Positions 21,138-31,900 of a DNA stretch of 64,000 nucleotides are shown here, in pieces (within the stretch, counting starts at the first letter, position 1; every line of letters begins with the position of its first letter). The stretch lies in contig JAGTTD010000009.1 of NCBI GenBank assembly GCA_018398585.1, positions 15,381,193-15,445,192 of the forward strand. The letters are read 5' to 3'. Source of the stretch: Simmondsia chinensis (lineage: Eukaryota > Streptophyta > Magnoliopsida > Caryophyllales > Simmondsiaceae). The position numbers were made by a program, and so were the translations under genes. The notes beneath the pieces are model-generated. The model was not told where the DNA came from. It did no database searches and saw nothing but the letters and a program-made list of their open reading frames with translations.

Positions 21138-22076
21138 TAAATATTATGTCGAAAGCTAAAGAAATTGAAATAAACGGCCAATTATCAGCAATACGCATTG
21201 AGACCTACACCTTGAATTCGCACCCTTATGCCACCCGAATGGTCTTTGCTAGAGGGCCCGTATTGGTTATCCGCTTGATAAACTAATGTATATCTTATGT
21301 ATTTTTTACACATTTTTAATGTATTTATAAAATCCTCTCTTTTTTCACATATTTTTTAAAGTCAATTACTATAGTATATTACTTACTAATACTGTTAAGT
21401 AGTTATGAGTGATGTTATTAAATTTCTAATATTTGAAAATTTCCTTGAAATTAATGATTTGCAACTTAAAACTTTAAAAAGAAAAGCATTAGAAGAATTT
21501 ATAATTCAAAAAATATCTCTGTCTTAATTCAAAAAAAAAAAAAACCATAAACTTCTCTCATAATCTATAGAACCAATAAATACAAAGTTTATTATTTCAC
21601 TATAAAGAACTATCATTCAACATAAATTAATAATGTATGAAAGAGCTAAAAATACATTATTCAATCTTAAGGGGAAAAAAAAAATGATGGATAAACGTTA
21701 ATTCAGGTCTAAAAATATTAGAGATTAAATTTTATCCCAATAAAAGGTGATAGATACAAGTACTATTATATTACCAAAATAAACATCATTATCTAACTCA
21801 CATTGAAAACTATCAAATACATTAAAATAACATAATGTAGAAAAAATCCAAAAATAGCCATGTAAATCTAAAATAAATCTTTCAATCTCATATGAGATAC
21901 ATTTTATAACAAAAATAAAATAATATATTTATTTTGTAATCTAAAAGAAAAAATTACAAATAAATTTTAAAAATAGGAGTACAAATAGAATAAAAACACT
22001 ATTTAAAAAATTCAACTTGATAATACATCAAAAGAATATTTTCAAACATAAATGGCCCCGTGTGTAGCACGGGATC
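21138..22076 (+). mobile_element. Non-autonomous Helitron copy 2, interrupted near its 3' end
   Basis: It repeats copy 1 from TAAATATTATGTCG onward at high identity and ends in the hairpin CCCCGTGTGTAGCACGGG (about 22055-22072). An Athila element is inserted after GGATC. The last bases, ACACTAG followed by T, lie at 28721-28728, so the terminus is CTAG. Head-to-tail Helitron arrays are known in plants. Confidence 0.8.
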
Positions 22077-22607
22077 TAATATGCATGATTTTTACACATT
22101 TTATTTTCCCTTTTTGTCATATATTCGACCTCAACATGTGTGCTCGGTTGTTGTTTAGGTACATTTTCATGTAGAATACATCAAAGCGGATGGAAGAGGA
22201 ATTATGGCAAAATTGAGCATGATTGAGACACTTTTGAAGACTGATTGGAGAAACCCGACCATTTGTGCAGATGAAAGGACCATTAGATCATAATTTGATT
22301 AACCGAGTACATTTCATAGGGCTTCAGGACTTAATCAAGAAAAGGGGCCTAAAGAACTAACCGAAAGATTTCCGATCGATTGGCCGAAAGTACCGATCGA
22401 TCGAGAGTTTGTGCATGAGCTCGCCGATCGATCAATCATTATTCCCGATCGATCGGGATTGTTCCGTACGGAACCCTAAATTTTCTAGCGCCTATAAATA
22501 AAGAAGGGAAAGTCAGCCAAGGGAAGCTTTTTCGCCGCACGTCCTCCCCTTTCCTAAAAACCCAAAGCCGCTACAAGATCTACAGGTTCTCTAAAGCTGA
22601 AGCGCAA
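22077..22607 (+). repeat. 5' LTR of the Athila element, truncated
   Basis: It starts TAATATGCATG (3' LTR: TGATACGCATG) and matches 27294 to about 27843. It contains the CGATCGATCG cluster (22372-22466), a TATA box (CCTATAAATA, 22491-22500) and the first bases of the transcript, then is cut at GCGCAAG. Confidence 0.85.
22372..22466 (+). promoter_or_regulatory. CGATCGATCG palindrome cluster in the LTR
   Basis: Four to five copies of CGATCGAT-type palindromes, ending in CCCGATCGATCGGG and followed by TCCGTACGGA, 30-120 bases upstream of the TATA box at 22493. The same cluster is in the 3' LTR (27594-27705). Likely U3 regulatory sequence (inference). Confidence 0.6.
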
Positions 22608-22660
22608 GATTGCCTTCCCACTATTTGGCAACGGGAAAATTGCCTTCCCACTGGCCAAAA
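22608..22660 (+). repeat. Deletion junction with a 30-bp direct duplication
   Basis: TTGCCTTCCCACT occurs twice, 30 bp apart, where the LTR joins integrase sequence. It looks like a repair scar from the deletion that removed gag to RNase H. Confidence 0.6.
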
Positions 22661-23892
22661 CAAGAGCGAGACTGCTTCCTTTCTCAAGTACGGCATTTTT
22701 TCTGGGATGATCCAGATTTGTTTAAGGTATGTTCTAATCAGGTAGTACGTCGTTGTGTCCCGGAAAATGAGCATGAAAGTGTATTACAATTTTGTCAACG
22801 TTTAGCCTGTGGAGGACACTTTGGGGGATGACGTACAACGGCTAAAGTCCTTAAAGTGGCTTCTTTTGGCCGACTCTTTTCCGGGATGCGCGTGATTTTT
22901 GTAGGGGGTGCGATCGCTGTCAACACACGGGTGCGCTCACAAAACGTGATGAGATGCCTTAACACCCCATCTTAGTTTGCGTAATTTTTGACGTTTGGGG
23001 CATTGATTTCATGGGACCGTTCCCTAATTCACACGGCTGTGTTTATATTTTGGTAGCTGTTGATTATGTTTCGAAATGGGTTGAGGCCATTGCATCTCGG
23101 ACGAACTACCACAAGGTGGTCGTTGAGTTTGTTAAAGACAATATTTTCTCACGTTTCGGTGTTCCTAGGGCGATAATTAGTGATGGGGGGACACATCGTT
23201 CGGTCGAGTCCCTTCTTAAAAAATACTATATCACTCATAAATTAGCTGCCCCATATCACCCTCAAACTAGTGGCCAAGCTGAAGTCTCGAACCGGGAAAT
23301 AAAGTCCATTCTTGAGAAGACTGTTAGACCGGACCGCAAAGATTGGTCTTTAAGGTTGAACGACGCTCTTTGGGCTTATCGTACAGCCTTCAAGACCCCA
23401 ATAGGCATGTCTCCCTATCGCTTAGTTTTTGGGAAGGCATGTCATTTACCAGTGGAGCTTGAGCATCGTGCATACTGGGCCATTAATGAATTTAATCATG
23501 ACATGCACAGTATCGGGTTGCACCGACGACTTCAACTCAGCGAGTTGGATGAGATGCGATACGAGGCGTATGAGAACGCCAAACTATACAAAGAAAGAAC
23601 CAAAGCTTTTCAAGACAAACGAATTTCGCGCAAAAGTTTTGAAGTTGGTCAGAAGGTTTGGCTTTACAACTCCAAGCTTCGTTTTTTCCCCAGAAAACTA
23701 CGTTCACGATGGGATGGACCTTACGAAGTGGTCCACGTATACCCTTCCGGGGCAATTAAAATTCGGGACATTAATGATGGTCGCCTTCTCATAGTCAATG
23801 GCCATCGTCTTAAACACGCTATTGGATTCGGGGATAGACCACACGAGTTTGAAGAAATTCATCTTAGGGACCGCACGCCGGGGCCAGCCTAG
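22650..23892 (+). pseudogene. Athila integrase, core intact, N-terminus broken
   Basis: The C-terminal 293 codons (23011-23892) are open and hold the catalytic core: [10 protein letters not shown] (first Asp, about 23063), [14 protein letters not shown] (second Asp, about 23175) and [20 protein letters not shown] (Glu, about 23280), the DD35E triad. [20 protein letters not shown] and the C-terminal [28 protein letters not shown] follow. The upstream zinc-binding part (22650-22990) reads KYGIFSWDDPDLFKVCSNQV-like and HESVLQFCQRLACGGHFGG but has stops and frameshifts. The RT and RNase H that normally precede it are deleted. It could not be made as part of a normal Gag-Pol. Confidence 0.9.
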
Positions 23893-24353
23893 AGTCGTAG
23901 AACTTAACGCGTCCGGCTGAAGACGTTAAACTTAGTGCTTTTGGGAGGCAACCCGATTTATTTATGTCTCGTAGTTTGTGTCGTATTTTTATTTCTTTTT
24001 AATGAAATTTCTTCAAAACCAAATTTTTTTTTTCCATAAATGACATACCGCAGCCTGTCCGATCGATTGGGGGCATTATGGCTTAAGGGATTTTCCCATT
24101 AAAACCCCGATCGATCGGTATACCGGTCGATCGAACATTCCCGATCGATCGGGAAACCCTCTGTACGGGTTCTCCTTTAAAAACACGCCCCGATCTATCG
24201 CATTTTCCCTTTTTCCTCCCTCACCTTCAAACCCTACCCCACGACCCTCACTTCCGGCGACCATCTCCGGCCACCGCCTCCGGCACTCGCCGTCCCGACC
24301 ACCAAGGCCGACCTAGCACCAATTTCTCTTCGTTTTCTGCCCTCTACTGCAAG
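23893..24353 (+). other. Post-pol spacer with a second CGATCGATCG cluster
   Basis: It begins with the conserved GGGAGGCAACCCGA (23943). At 24058-24173 lie CCGATCGATTGG, CCCGATCGATCGGT, GGTCGATCGA and CCCGATCGATCGGGA, then GTACGG and a TATA-like TTTAAAAAC (24176-24184). A C-rich leader leads to a splice donor. The order resembles the LTR promoter. Confidence 0.6.
24058..24184 (+). promoter_or_regulatory. Putative internal promoter for the env-position ORF
   Basis: The palindromes, GTACGG word and AT-box occur in the same order and similar spacing as in the LTR U3. It sits about 700 bp before the ORF and 170 bp before a consensus splice donor. Promoter activity is inference. Confidence 0.4.
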
Positions 24354-24882
24354 GTATGTGTTTTCCCTCTCTTTGACCTTTCCCTTACCGTTTTTAATTT
24401 CAAGAAAGCATGTTTAGGCTGTTCTTGGTTGTTGTCGTGCTTTACTGCCGTAGTTTTGTCTTGATTTATGTCTTAATTGAGAATAAAGTTGAATTTCTAC
24501 ATTTTGTGCCACGTTTCACTTTTGTTCATGAACCATGTTTCTATAAGTTATCAGGGACTTAATTTCGCCCGTTGATACTTGTGGTTGCGGGATTATGCCG
24601 TGATTGTGGCAATCTTGTGGGAATTGCACTTACTTCATGTTAACTGGATTTATGGGTTTGGGTACCGATCTAGTTTTCTTCGTCAATTTTTTTTAATTTT
24701 TTTAATTTTTTTTATGTTATTTATTTTATTTTTAGTTTATTTATTTATTTATTTATTTTATTTATTTATTTTTTTTTTAATTGTGGGTCGAGATTGGGGT
24801 GTTGTTCTTGTTGTTTTTCCTCTTTTTGGTTGTGTTTCTTTCCCCTATCTTCGTGTTCATCTGCTCATGTTCTTGTTTCTAG
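24354..24882 (+). other. Predicted 5' intron of the env-position ORF
   Basis: The donor is GCAAG|GTATGTG, and the acceptor TCTTGTTTCTAG|A follows a long T-rich tract. The 529 bp are T-rich throughout, with TTTA repeats at 24737-24775. The open frames in it (24579-24914, 24794-25003) are not protein-like. Confidence 0.55.
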
Positions 24883-25917
24883 ATTGTGCCGCGTGCCAAG
24901 CGGAGCCGCATTGAGGAGGGCAGCAGCTCCCAACAGCCCGACGTCCTTGCTCGAGTCAATGCTGCCCCTATATCTGGGGAGACGGTGTTTGGAGAGGATC
25001 TGAAAGATAAGAGAGAGGGTGCTTAGGCCATTCTCTTTTGCCAACATAGGGATCTTACCTACCTTCTTAGTAGAGAGCTGGAGGAGGACCCTGTTTTCCC
25101 TTCTTTAGTGCGGGAATTTAATTCCTCATTCGCTCTCCAACAAGAGGGAGGTCGGACCTACGGTGATGTCACTATTCGTGGCAAAACCATCCGATTTAAT
25201 GCCGCGGATGTCGCCGAAGCTATTGGTTACCCCTTATATGTCGACGAATCTATTTGGTGCCCGCCGATTAACCCACCAAAGGGCGTGGACATTATCGCTG
25301 AGTTATGTGGCAGCCAATGCGCGAGAGATCGTTCATCCACCACGTTCCGCTCCGCCCTTCCGTCGCATATGTGGCTTCTGGACACCATTATTAAGGCCAA
25401 TTTATGGCCTACTGGTCATGCCCAAGAGCGTACCGGCCCTAATCTAGATCTTCTTTGAATGTTCTATTGAGGTGTATGGGTGGATGTAGGAGCTACTTAC
25501 CTACAGAGTTTTACCGCTGTCCGCCACAGGCTTCAATGCTTCTCTGTTGGCGGCGGTGCTCTGTACTTTCCTCGTTTAATTACGAGGCTTGTACGGCGTG
25601 CTTGGGTGCGCATACCGACCACTCCTGACCGAGTTTGCGCCCCACTCCGTTACTTTGATCCCACCCAGCATCATCGAACCTTCCTTTCGCTTGCCTCAGC
25701 CGGTGCATGGGGGGAGGAGTCGAACATGGAGGATGCCCCGGCTCGGGCTGCTGCTCCTGCATCACGTTCCGAGGGACGCCCTGCTTCTGATGAGCCCGGT
25801 CATGTCCCACCATATGTTGTGGATATTATGGGCCGCCTGGATCACATTCAGTCTTTGGTCACTGAACTCTATCGACTGCAGACGAGCAGGTCTCCTCCAC
25901 CTTACCCCCCTCCCTAA
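24883..25917 (+). pseudogene. Athila 3' ORF (env position), plant transposon protein domain
   Basis: One reading frame of about 345 codons, with stops at about 25024, 25456 and 25468. It begins with a basic segment VPRAKRSRIEEGSSSQQPDV and no ATG where the frame opens. LTYLLSRELEEDPVFPSLVR, GGRTYGDVTIRGKTIRFNAA and ADVAEAIGYPLYVDESIW follow, typical of the plant putative transposon protein domain found in Athila 3' ORFs. After a stretch of about 130 codons with HPLC-like character it ends with a low-complexity Ala/Pro region and VDIMGRLDHIQSLVTELYRL, a short coiled coil. I see no convincing signal peptide or transmembrane segment, so an envelope role is not supported. It probably depended on splicing of the intron just upstream. 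Confidence 0.75.
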
Positions 25918-27293
25918 GTTGTTTTATGTTACTTGTGTACTGAACTGTTGCTATGTACATCTTTCTTTTTTTGGATTAACAAGTTGTTTTCATCCACAGG
26001 CTTCTATTTTTGATTTTGTTGTAGCTTGCCTTTCTCTGTCGTCCACTTCTGCGATTCACTCGACATATGTGGCTGCCCATTCATGATCTCAGGTCGTCTC
26101 TCTCCTTTCTTTGCTTCTATTTTATTTACAGTGCATTGAGGACAATGCAAGGTTTGGGTTTGGGGATGGCAGATAAGAGTCAATTTTGTTTGTCCTGTAA
26201 GCTTAATTCAGCGTAAATTAGCTACACTTTTTTTTTTGGAAGGCATTAATATGAGGTTGTTTGTGACCTTTATTGTCGACTAGTTTAGAGATTTACTTTG
26301 ATGATTAGAATGTTAATGAGGTGATATTATTGTTGGATCAGACTTTTGAATCCATATTTTTGTCTTTTAACTAGATAGTGAGATTATTACTTTTCACCCT
26401 TAATTATGTGACATATCCTACTGTTTGGGTCGATATAATGGTAATAACCTTAGGAATAGGAGTCCACTATTCTACTTCTAACAATGTTGAAATCAATTGT
26501 ACATTTCTTTATCTTGGGTAACCCTTTTAATAAAAAAAAAAAAGGAGGTGAGTGGTTGGTTCTTGTAGCCCGTAGGGGTATTTTAAAACTTGGTACCTTG
26601 AGCCAACTGGGTCGGGAGCTGTCGGTCGAAAGCTCGCTACATAGGCCACAGGGAAAACTTAAGAAGAATCAACTTTATAATTACCAAAATAAGCACTAAT
26701 ACCTATAAAAAAAAATACAAAAAAAGAAAGGTATGTGCCAGCAGGTAAGGTTATGAATCCTTAAGACTCGAGCCATTAGGTCCATAGGGGTCTCTTAAAA
26801 CCTGGTACCTTGAGCCAACTGGATCGGGAGTTACCGGCCGAAAACTCGCTACATGGGTCTGAGGGAAACACACCTAACTAAGTAAAAAAAAGAAGAAAGA
26901 AAAAAAAAGGAAAGAAGGGAAAACAAGGGAGAAAAGAAAAGCCTTTTAATTTCACTATTGATTAGCGGTGAAGGGTTAGGATAACTTATTCCTTGACTTA
27001 TTACCTTTATTTCTTCTTTAAGTCCGAGGGTTTTGAAGTAAGATGAAGAGAAGAGAAGTTTTAAGATCACTCACTAGTAAAAAGACTTCAATAACAGAGT
27101 CTTAAGTCAGAACTAGTGCAATAATAATGTCACATAAGGATTCGCTACTCTCAAGTACACTCTTAAGTTTGGTCAAACAATAATTTTCACAAGTGACCTT
27201 TACGGTTAAAAGCCTGACTCTACCTTTTTTTGCCAGTAGCTAGCTTAAATTGAGTATTGCTTGAGGATAAGCAATGTGTGGGTTTGGGGATGT
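25918..27293 (+). other. 3' non-coding region of the Athila element
   Basis: No gene. It holds two copies of the conserved module also seen at 15160-15310: 26565-26650 and 26778-26862, each with TAGGGGT, TTGGTACCTTGAGCCAACTG or a close variant, then CGGGAG and CTCGCTACAT. An A/G-rich block follows at 26880-26940. The end is TTGCTTGAGGATAAGCAATG and GGGTTTGGGGATGT, the polypurine tract before the LTR. Confidence 0.7.
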
Positions 27294-28715
27294 TGATACG
27301 CATGATTTTTACACAATTTATTTTCCCTTTTTGTCATATATATTACCTCTACATGTGTGCTCGGTTGTTGTTTAGGTACATTTTCATGTAGAATACATCA
27401 AAGCGGATGGAAGAGGAATTATGGCAAAATCAAGCATGATTGAGGCACTTTTGAAGACTGATTGGAGAAACCCCAGCACTTGTGCAGATGAAAGGATCAT
27501 TAGATCATAATTTGATGAACCGAGTACATTTCATAGCGCTTCAGGACTTAATCAAGAAAAGGGGCCTTAAGAACTAACCGAAAGATTTCCAATCGATCGG
27601 CCTAAAGTACCGATTGATCGAGAGTTTGTGCGTGAGCTCGCCGATCCATCAGGTATTTTAGCCGATCGATCGAATTCCAGATCGATCGATTGGGATTGTT
27701 CCGTACGGAACCCTAAATTTTCTAGCGCCTATAAATGAAGAAGGGAAAGTCAGCCTAGGGAAGCTTTTTTGCCGCACGTCCTCCCCTTTCCCGAAAATCC
27801 GAAGCCGCTACAAGATCTACAGGTTCTCTAAAGCTGAAGCACAAGAGGTTAGAGTACTGGGGGAATTCAGGCTCGAATAAGCATCAACACAAAGATTTGG
27901 GGAGTTTACTCTTCTATTTATTTTACGCACAGTCTTTTCTTTTCGATAAATTCAAGTATGTGTAGAACTCCCATGGAGGAGTAAACTTTCTTAGTTTAGG
28001 TGATGAAGGGCGGGTAGCCGCCCGTATCCCAGATTTTTATTATGCTTTTGACGATTGATTTAGTTATGTTATATTCGCACCCTTGTGGGGAGTTCTTCAT
28101 GATTGTTGGATATTTTTGTATGTGTGCTTGTAGCCATGACTAGGTCTCCAACTTTGCAGCGATTAGTCTTGTGCTGGTAGCCTGGACCGTAACATAACAG
28201 GAATTCACGCGTGGTCAGGGTTGAGGTTGTACCCGACTCTGAACCCAATCTTTCATATAAAGTTAATATTGAGTTAGGAGTAACAAAGGAATTAAGTAGT
28301 GCTAATGAGATAACCTATGCTACATCTAGGGTGCTAAGATAGGTTATGCCTTTAGCCTAGTTCATTACCCTAAGCCCTGATTTATATATTAACCTAGGCT
28401 TAGAGCTTGTAGCCTAAGTCTTTCAAATCATCGTCCTAAGTAAAATATAATGACGGGATACGTGTTAAGCTACCCTGAATTCACTCCCTAAACTAACCTC
28501 AATCGAATTGTCATAACTCACTTATATTCAGTTTTAGTAATTTAGCTTTAACTCATTCAAACCACACTAAAAAAAACCAAAAATTCTCGCTCGTTAATCA
28601 ATAAACCTAACTTGACACGATTCCCTGTGGATACGACCCGTATACCCGACAAAGCTACGACGATCTCGTACGCTTGCGAGTAGCCGGTGTTAAAACACTC
28701 TTTAAAATCACATCA
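27294..28715 (+). repeat. 3' LTR of the Athila element
   Basis: 1422 bp from TGATACGCATG to TCACATCA, followed by the target duplication GGATC. It carries the CGATCGAT cluster (27594-27705) and a TATA box (CTATAAATGA, about 27729). Bases after about 27843 have no counterpart in the truncated 5' LTR. Confidence 0.9.
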
Positions 28716-28728
28716 GGATCACACTAGT
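28716..28728 (+). mobile_element. Displaced 3' terminus of Helitron copy 2
   Basis: GGATC is the target duplication, and ACACTAG then T is the Helitron end (CTAG, insertion before T). The same bases follow the hairpin in copy 1 with one change. This fixes the order: Helitrons first, Athila second. Confidence 0.8.
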
Positions 28729-28925
28729 TTTATTTTATTTTAGTTTTGGTTTTTAAAAATAAATCTATTCTATCTATCTATCTATTCTATTTTTTATAGA
28801 GAAGTTCCCGCCCTTTTTTTGTACGACTCCTTACTTCAAATGAAAAAATCTCAAAAGCCTAGACATAATTAAATTAATAAAATTAATAATAAAATCTAAA
28901 TATTATACTTAAAACTGCCACAATC
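28729..28925. other. Flank between Helitron and copia element
   Basis: AT-rich, with a short TCTA repeat at 28770-28785. No gene. Confidence 0.5.
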
Positions 28926-28930
28926 CATAC

Positions 28931-29053
28931 TATTAGGATATATATCCATTTATTTTATTCTGATATTATTCTGATATTATTCTTATATTACTCTGATATT
29001 ATTCTGATATTATTCTGATAATATTTTGTAATTATTCCTAAACTCTTTACTAT
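28931..29053 (+). repeat. 5' LTR of copia A, 3' end deleted
   Basis: TATTAGGATATATATCC to about CTCTTTACTATA matches the first two thirds of 33401-33577. The rest and the primer-binding site are missing. It includes tandem variants of CTGATATTATT. Confidence 0.85.
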
Positions 29054-29199
29054 ATTATTCTGGGTATAATATTGGTCTTCCCTTACCCTCATTTAATTTT
29101 TCCAATTACTCGTCCCCCCTCATGGCTGGACCGTTGTCCCTATCGGCATCCCCCCCATGTGACCCCCCTTCCTCCCTCCTCTATTACAAGTCTAGTTAC

Positions 29200-30120
29200 T
29201 ATTAAACTAGAAATCCTTACTGATTATAGCACATGGCGGGAACAAGTCTCCATGGTCCTCCGTGCCCATCGACTTTTGGGTTTCGTTGATGGCTCACACC
29301 GCGTGTGCCCCCGACCAAATTCCAACACCCACGGGCCAATATATCCCCAACCCTGACACTATAACATGGTCCTGTATAGATCATAGCATTAAGGCATGTC
29401 TGTCTGCCTCTCTTGCGCGCCCGGTCCCAAATGATGTCATCCATTACCCTACATCCCGAGACATGTGGACCGCCCTAGCCAAACGCTTTCGTGACCACAC
29501 CCTTGCTAAGAGTTCGACCTTCGCTTTCAAACTAATCACCTTACGTAAAGATAATAAATCCATGACCACCCACCTCACCTCACTCAAAACTATAGCCGAT
29601 GACCTAGCTGCCATAGACTCACCGGTCTCTAACCATGAGCTCCTCCATTACGCTCTCTTCAGTCTCCCTCTAGAGTATGCCGCCTTCAACACGTTCACCC
29701 ATCAGTCTTCTCGTGATCTCTCCTTTGAACAATTCAAGACTGCACTGTTAGATGAAGAGTCTGCTCTCGCTTGCATTCATGCTCGCTCCTCTACAGATCA
29801 CGGCCATGCACTCTCATGATGCTGGGTGCACATGGAATTAAGGGCCATGGACGCAACAACAATCGCAATGGGAACTCCGGGGGTCGTGGTGGGTCGCACG
29901 GTCAACCGCAACATCCTCCTGGTACAAGTATGGTTCCCACCGGTGGTCTCCCTCCGCATCAATAAACTTGGGGTCGCAACTCAGGTACACATTCTCGTCA
30001 ACCTCATGATGGTATACTCAGTGCTGGTCCATTGGTCTGTCAGATTTGTCATCAAGCAGGTCATGCTGCCTCTCTCTATCCTCACCGCTATGTTCACTCT
30101 GATCTCTCCCAATCTCTATC
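29200..30120 (+). pseudogene. gag: Copia A gag
   Basis: The open frame 29262-29819 carries the copia gag domain: HYPTSRDMWTALAKRFRDHT, then FAFKLITLRKDNKSMTTHLT, SLKTIADDLAAIDSPVSNHE and LLHYALFSLPLEYAAFNTFT. An upstream piece in another frame has DYSTWREQVSMVLRAHRLLG. A Gly/Asn/His-rich linker follows in a shifted frame. A zinc-knuckle remnant, CQICHQAGHAASLY, lies at 30035-30080; its last Cys is Tyr. At least two frameshifts separate the parts. Confidence 0.85.
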
Positions 30121-30380
30121 GGCCATGTCTGTTCATGATTCTGCTGATCCTACATGGTACCCTGACTCTGGGGCGTCTAATCATATGACTTCCAACGCAG
30201 GTATTTTAACTAAACACACTGTTTATCGTGGTTAAAAATTAATTCAAGTTGGCAATGGTTCTCTATTACCAGTCACTCGTGTTGGTTTTTCAAAAATTCG
30301 CACTAACTCTCGTGACCTGTTACTTCCTAATGTTATGTTGGTTCCTGGTCTCACATACAACCTATTATCTATTAAATAGT
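30121..30380 (+). pseudogene. Copia A protease
   Basis: WYPDSGASNHMTSNAGILTK (30155-30215) carries the active-site DSGA of the aspartic protease. VGNGSLLPVTRVGF and LPNVMLVPGLTYNLLSI follow in the same general order as in other copia elements. Stops occur at about 30233 and 30377. Confidence 0.85.
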
Positions 30381-31900
30381 TGTGTCGCGATAATAACTGT
30401 GTTGTGGAGTTTGACTCTTCTTCCTTTTGTGTCAACGACAAGGCTACGGGGACGCCCCTCCTCAAGTTACACAGTGAAGGACCCCTTTATGGGTTTTCTC
30501 CGCACTCTACTGGACTCGCAGCACAGACCGTCCAGGCTGAACTCTGGCACAGGTGCTTAGGTCATCTAGGAAATTCTATTTTGGATACTTTACGCGCCTG
30601 TTCTGTGATTCCTTTTGTTTCTAGTGCTAGCTTAATAAAACATTGTCATGCATGTTGTTTAGGAAAGTCGCATCGTTTACCATTTTTGCGTGCGTTACAT
30701 ACAACTACTTCGCTTTTGCAATTAATACATTCGGACATTTGGCAATCACCTGTTGTGTCTGAATCTGCCTTTCAGTATTATGTGTTATTTGTTGATGATT
30801 ATACATGATTTACCTGGCTTTATCCGATGCAAAGGAAGGACGAAGTGTACTCCATCTTTACTGATTTTAAGGTCTTTGTCGAAAACCAGTTCAATGTAAA
30901 AATTAAATGTTTTCAAAGTGATGGAGGCCGTGAGTTTGACAATAGTTCCATGGCTAACCTTTGTCGCACTCATGGTATTCACTTCCGCCTCTCTTGTCCT
31001 AATACCCCACAACAAAATGGGGTGGCGGAACGAAAGCATCAACATTTAAGTGAAATGGTGCAGACCTTACTCTTTCAGGAGCGTCTTCCACCTAAATTTT
31101 GGGCTGATACTACTTGCTCTGCTTGTTACATTATAAATCGGTTGCTTACTCCAAACTTACAAAATCTTTCTCCCTTTGAAAAACTGTTTAAAAAGGCCCC
31201 TCACTATAAATTTTTTTTTTTTTTTCGGGTCTCTGGGTGTGCATGTTACCTCAACATCACATCCCGCACCCCTCATAAATTGGCCCCTCGATCTGTCCTC
31301 GGTGTCTTTATTGGGTATGTAGGTCGTTACAAAGGGTATCGCTGTTTAGACCCCACTACTGGTAGAGTCTATACTAGTCGTCATGTCCATTTTGTTGAGC
31401 ATTTGTTTCCTTATCCCGATCTCGTGTCTAGTTTGCATGTGCTGCCAACCCAGACAGTTGTGGACGTTCCCCTACCGAGTCCGATTTTGGCCTACTCCAT
31501 ACCCACGACCGCCCCTAGCACTGTTGCATGGCTTCCGGGTGACTCGGGCTCGAGTTCTCTCCTGCCCACGCTACCACGGACCCCCATGACTTCCCCTCAC
31601 TCCCACCTTCGGCTTGGTTGCCTGGCCCCGACACTGCCGTTCCCATTGCCGAGTCGGGTCCTGCCCACGACTCCGGGCCGCACATCCGGATCCTCACCCT
31701 GGCACCACTGTGACCTCCTTGGATGGTCACCCCAGGCCTTAGCTTACCCCCACTGCCATACCCTCCACCTTGAATGTCCACCCCATGCGCACCTGCCTTA
31801 AGGACGGATACGCAAGTCCAAACACATACTGTCTCTTAGCTCTGTGGTTGTCATACAGGAACCAACATGTTTTTTATAAGCCGTTAAGAATCCTCAGTGG
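30380..31900 (+). pseudogene. Copia A integrase
   Basis: The zinc-binding region has ELWHRCLGHLGNSILDTLRA, then HCHACCLGKSHRLPF. The core has IHSDIW (first Asp, about 30730), CFQSDGGREF (second Asp, about 30920) and PQQNGVAERKHQHLSEMV (Glu, about 31030). FWADTTCSACYIINRLLTPN, FGCACY-like and GVFIGYVGRYKGYRCLDPTT follow. A stop at about 30808 (after VDDYT) and a T run at 31208-31224 disturb it. A long Pro/Ser-rich C-terminal linker leads to RT. Confidence 0.9.

Larger units (their letters stand above)
22077..28715 (+). mobile_element. Ty3/gypsy Athila-lineage retrotransposon, internally deleted
   Basis: The LTRs (22077 to about 22607 and 27294-28715) flank an integrase and an env-position ORF. 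The 5-bp target duplication GGATC is perfect (22072-22076 and 28716-28720). Leader, gag, protease, RT and RNase H are missing: a single deletion joins the mid-LTR to the start of integrase at about 22610. It is inserted in the 3' end of Helitron copy 2. Confidence 0.9.

Noticed and set aside
24579..25003. Coding frames in the T-rich segment before the Athila 3' ORF
   Set aside because: Composition is simple-sequence T-rich and the segment has consensus intron borders.
25589..26086. 165-codon frame overlapping the Athila 3' ORF
   Set aside because: Shadow frame; the frame from 24883 carries the family motifs to 25917.
26849..27070. Minus-strand 73-codon frame
   Set aside because: Falls in the A/G-rich non-coding 3' region of Athila; low complexity.
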